Positions 61,663 to 64,000 of a stretch of 64,000 bases of DNA are shown piece after piece. The translations under genes and the position numbers were made by a program. The DNA is taken from assembly GCA_015179025.1 (NCBI GenBank), contig WHUX01000075.1, positions 124,001-188,000 of the forward strand, in the 5' to 3' direction. The first letter of the stretch is position 1, and every line of letters starts with the position of its first letter. The stretch is from Terfezia claveryi. Its lineage: Eukaryota > Ascomycota > Pezizomycetes > Pezizales > Pezizaceae. The notes under the pieces were generated by a model. That model did not search any database, was not told the origin of the DNA, and was given only the letters and a program-made list of their open reading frames with translations.

Positions 61663-62457
61663 ATTCGATAGATTGATTTTTTTTGCTGGAGAGCTATTTT
61701 TATCAAAACAGGCTCGGGTTCGAAGCTGGAGTATAACGAGCGCATTGGGGAATTGGAATCACACAATGTAGTTTTGTCTGACGGTTGGATGCGATTTGGG
61801 GGATCCGGAAAATGCAACTCCTATTGTTGATTATGGATACCTCTTGGGGATGCAAGAGAGCCTACTGGGGTTCGGCAAGAAAGCGGTGTTGCCTGAAGAG
61901 AATATGTATAAAAGTTTTGGTGGGGTGTACGGATTTACGTTGATTGCCTCACGAGCCAGTAGTTAAATAAAGCCATTAACCAGACTTTAAAATAATGCAA
62001 GATCAAGTGCTGAGAAGGGGTAACATGATCCCTCTATTTTGATTAGGACATCAGAGTGACAGAAACGGTGAGGTAGGAAGATCTGGGGAATGAGGTGGTG
62101 GTCAGTCTGGCTTATGGGGTTGATCAGAACTAGGCTTACTAAGTAATTCATGCACACGGGGGAGGGGGAGGGAGGATATTTTTGCATAAGTTCTCAGAAT
62201 TATGCATTTTCATCCATCAGTTCACGTGGGGGGACACTCGCTTACTCACGTGCCTTACGCAGTGGAATCTTCAGCCGTAACACAGAATACTTCATTGAAC
62301 ATTCAACCCCATCTGAACAGCAGGACACAGTAAAACAACCGCGATATAAAATCCAGCATATAGTCAGGTCCAATTCACATAGCACCACAACAGCAAGCGA
62401 GCGTAATTGGCCAGAACCTTCTTTTTATTTGATCGGGATATTTTGAGAGAAATTCGC
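61663..62457. other. Intergenic region, possibly including a missed 3' exon
   Basis: The first 160 bp may contain a last exon of the preceding gene (about 61710-61829). The rest is the promoter of the next gene. TAGTCTGG-like variants occur near 61979 and 62104. Confidence 0.4.
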
Positions 62458-63819
62458 ATGCAGCGTGCAGCGCTTACAGGCACCAGGGGTATCTGCCTAC
62501 GATGCAGCATCCTCAGTTGGAGGATTGGGGCATCGTTGGCGAGCAGACACATCGGCGGCTACGAGGTACCGAGTTGGATCAGTAATAGGACCATTACGAC
62601 TGGCAACAGATCGTCACAAGCTTCCTCCCCTCTGCCCACTTCGACGGAGATTACCCCAGCGGCATTCACGGGAGTGAAGCGGAGCGAGAACTGGGAAGAG
62701 GGATGGTTTGAGGGTAATATTCACCAGAAGGCATTTGGTGGGATTGGGGCAAGTGTGAGGCGAGGGCCGTATAGGGGGGTGGCAGTGAAGAGGGTTAGGG
62801 AAGTTAGGATGTCGAGAGCTGATGGGATTGGGAATGGGAGTTGGGGTGGGAGGAATGAGGTTGAAAGTGTAGCGGTGGTAGCGGAGGGTGGTGGTACTGG
62901 GAAGGCGGTTGCAAAGAGGCAGGAGCCTTCGTCGGAGGAATCATCGTCATCACCGTATCCTACAGCCGCCGAGGAAACCCCACCGGAGGAAGATCTCCCA
63001 GAAACCACCATCCGCAAACCACTAAACCAAAATCAGCGCGAGCCGCCCGACGAGCGGACTGTCAACCTCGGGAAAAGTAACCCCCCAATCCCCTCTCCAT
63101 CTTACTTACAACTCCATACTAACTTTACTTCACCAGCCGTCCGCACCTTACAACGCCTCCTCCCCACCATGCTCTCTTCCCCCACCTCCATTCCCAACTC
63201 CGTCCTCTCCCCCTCTGTCACTCTTCACCTCTTCCCCTCCTCCCACCCGCACCTCCCCACCGCCCGCGGCCGCGTCGCTTACAAAACCGCCCTCTGGACC
63301 TCCCCCTTCGTATGGGGCCAACTCCCCGGCCGCGCTAAACTGGAGATCCTCGCTGCGCGCGTTGTCAAGCCCTGCGATCGCGGGGAGGAACTCCGGGTCC
63401 GATGGCGCGCAGTTCCATCCTCCTCCTCTACTCCCTCCACCAAAGTTCCGGACCCACCAACACACCCAAACCTGTTCAAGTCCGATTCCAATGGCAATGG
63501 CGATACAGAGAAGGGATTCTCGGGGTTGTTTATATTTACGTTCGACGATAAAGGGAGGATACTGAGTCATACAATTGAGCATGCGGATCGAGGGTGGAAT
63601 AGGGGGGAGGAGGAATCGGGGTATAGTTTTTTGGGGGTGGCAGAGTGGTTGTTGAGGAAGGCAAAGCAGGCTGGGGCGGGGGTGGCGGGGGTGGCGGGGG
63701 TCGGCGGGGGAAAGACGGAGCCAGGATTGGTATTTTTGAGAGATGGGGCTGGGGAAGAAATGAGGAGGTGGGGAAGTGGAAAAAGGGAGGGAGGAGATGG
63801 AAGTGGTGCAGGGAGGTAA
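62458..63819 (+). CDS. Conserved-looking fungal mitochondrial-type protein of unknown function
   Basis: From the ATG at 62458 the frame is open for 453 residues. The first 60 are Arg/Ser/Leu-rich with few acids (MQRAALTGTRGICLRC), a probable mitochondrial presequence. The C-terminal half has a compact alpha-beta-looking domain: VTLHLFPSSHPHLPTARGRV, KTALWTSPFVWGQLPG, LEILAARVV, then GLFIFTFDDKGRILSHTIEH, a pattern seen in fungal proteins of unknown function with an NTF2/DUF2358-like look. A 60-nt stretch (63077-63136) has a GTAACC donor, a TACTAACTTTACTTCACCAG end and a length divisible by three; removing it gives 433 residues and a smoother domain start (NLGKTVRTLQ). The function is unknown and the family memory is loose. 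Confidence 0.6.
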   Translation: MQRAALTGTRGICLRCSILSWRIGASLASRHIGGYEVPSWISNRTITTGNRSSQASSPLPTSTEITPAAFTGVKRSENWEEGWFEGNIHQKAFGGIGASVRRGPYRGVAVKRVREVRMSRADGIGNGSWGGRNEVESVAVVAEGGGTGKAVAKRQEPSSEESSSSPYPTAAEETPPEEDLPETTIRKPLNQNQREPPDERTVNLGKSNPPIPSPSYLQLHTNFTSPAVRTLQRLLPTMLSSPTSIPNSVLSPSVTLHLFPSSHPHLPTARGRVAYKTALWTSPFVWGQLPGRAKLEILAARVVKPCDRGEELRVRWRAVPSSSSTPSTKVPDPPTHPNLFKSDSNGNGDTEKGFSGLFIFTFDDKGRILSHTIEHADRGWNRGEEESGYSFLGVAEWLLRKAKQAGAGVAGVAGVGGGKTEPGLVFLRDGAGEEMRRWGSGKREGGDGSGAGR

Positions 63820-64000
63820 TTGGTCAACTTTAGAGTGGGGGGAAGAGAATGCTGTGGAGAATGTCCTGGTATTGGAGATGGTCCTGGGCGTTTTTCCGAG
63901 GTTGAAGGAAGTACTTGCAACCGGGCACGGCAACGCAGCACTGTGTATTGGGAGCAACAAAAGCTGTATCGTTTGTTTTGTTTTGGGTTCTGATTGTCTC

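Noticed and set aside
62407..62457. Upstream start of the last gene at 62407
   Set aside because: That codon is TTG. The first ATG is at 62458 and gives a good mitochondrial-type N-terminus.

Overview
This is a eukaryotic nuclear window from a filamentous ascomycete (Pezizomycotina). Small introns of about 48-180 nt carry GT...AG ends and CTAAC/CTGAC-like branch sites. The identifiable proteins are fungal or fungal-type: a striatin of the Pro11/StrA kind, Hsf1, Rad14, Nop2, Trm6, Get5, cofilin, Hsp60 and alpha-tubulin. Long gene-poor intergenic stretches, microsatellites and dispersed short repeats would fit an early-diverging class such as Pezizomycetes or Orbiliomycetes, but the sequence does not settle that. 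I rebuilt exon structures by hand from splice signals, reading frame and remembered family sequence; no alignment was run. Many apparent ORF starts are not ATG and were replaced by spliced models.

Layout. 1-11.4 kb is a housekeeping block: a MINDY-type deubiquitinase (-), Nop2 rRNA methyltransferase (-), Get5 (+, head to head with Nop2) and Trm6 (-). 11.4-15.7 kb is gene-poor. 15.7-17.7 kb holds an RRM/R3H RNA-binding protein (+), and 21.4-24.1 kb holds striatin (+). 25.8-30.3 kb holds a 1481-residue protein with an OTT_1508-like deaminase core (+). 32.7-34.0 kb is Rad14/XPA (-). 34.0-36.4 kb is rich in repeats, and 36.4-39.2 kb is the heat-shock factor (+). From 40.5 to 56.4 kb lies the most unusual part: eight small genes encoding a single Myb/SANT-like helical domain with charged tails, interrupted only by cofilin (-) and Hsp60 (+). 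57.5-59.5 kb is alpha-tubulin (+, ten exons). 60.1-61.7 kb is an unrecognised proline-rich protein, and 62.5-63.8 kb is a conserved-looking mitochondrial-type protein.

How the parts relate. Most housekeeping genes are simply neighbours: ribosome biogenesis, tRNA modification, tail-anchored protein targeting, nucleotide excision repair, cytoskeleton and protein folding. Hsf1 would be expected to regulate Hsp60, 4 kb away, and a near-consensus heat-shock element sits in the cofilin-Hsp60 divergent promoter. The eight-member Myb/SANT-like cluster looks like a local family expansion. Shared phase-0 intron positions define two subgroups. Five members carry 13 sites of the form [I/V/L]-K-x-E (SUMO-acceptor type), and one ends in a SUMO-interaction-like motif. 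This cluster and the deaminase protein are the best candidates for undescribed biology here. Mobile or repeat DNA includes a MITE of about 175 bp with TA ends (45.9 kb), a dispersed motif with four perfect 15-bp copies, TACCGG-type palindromic arrays and a T22/G23 homopolymer junction.
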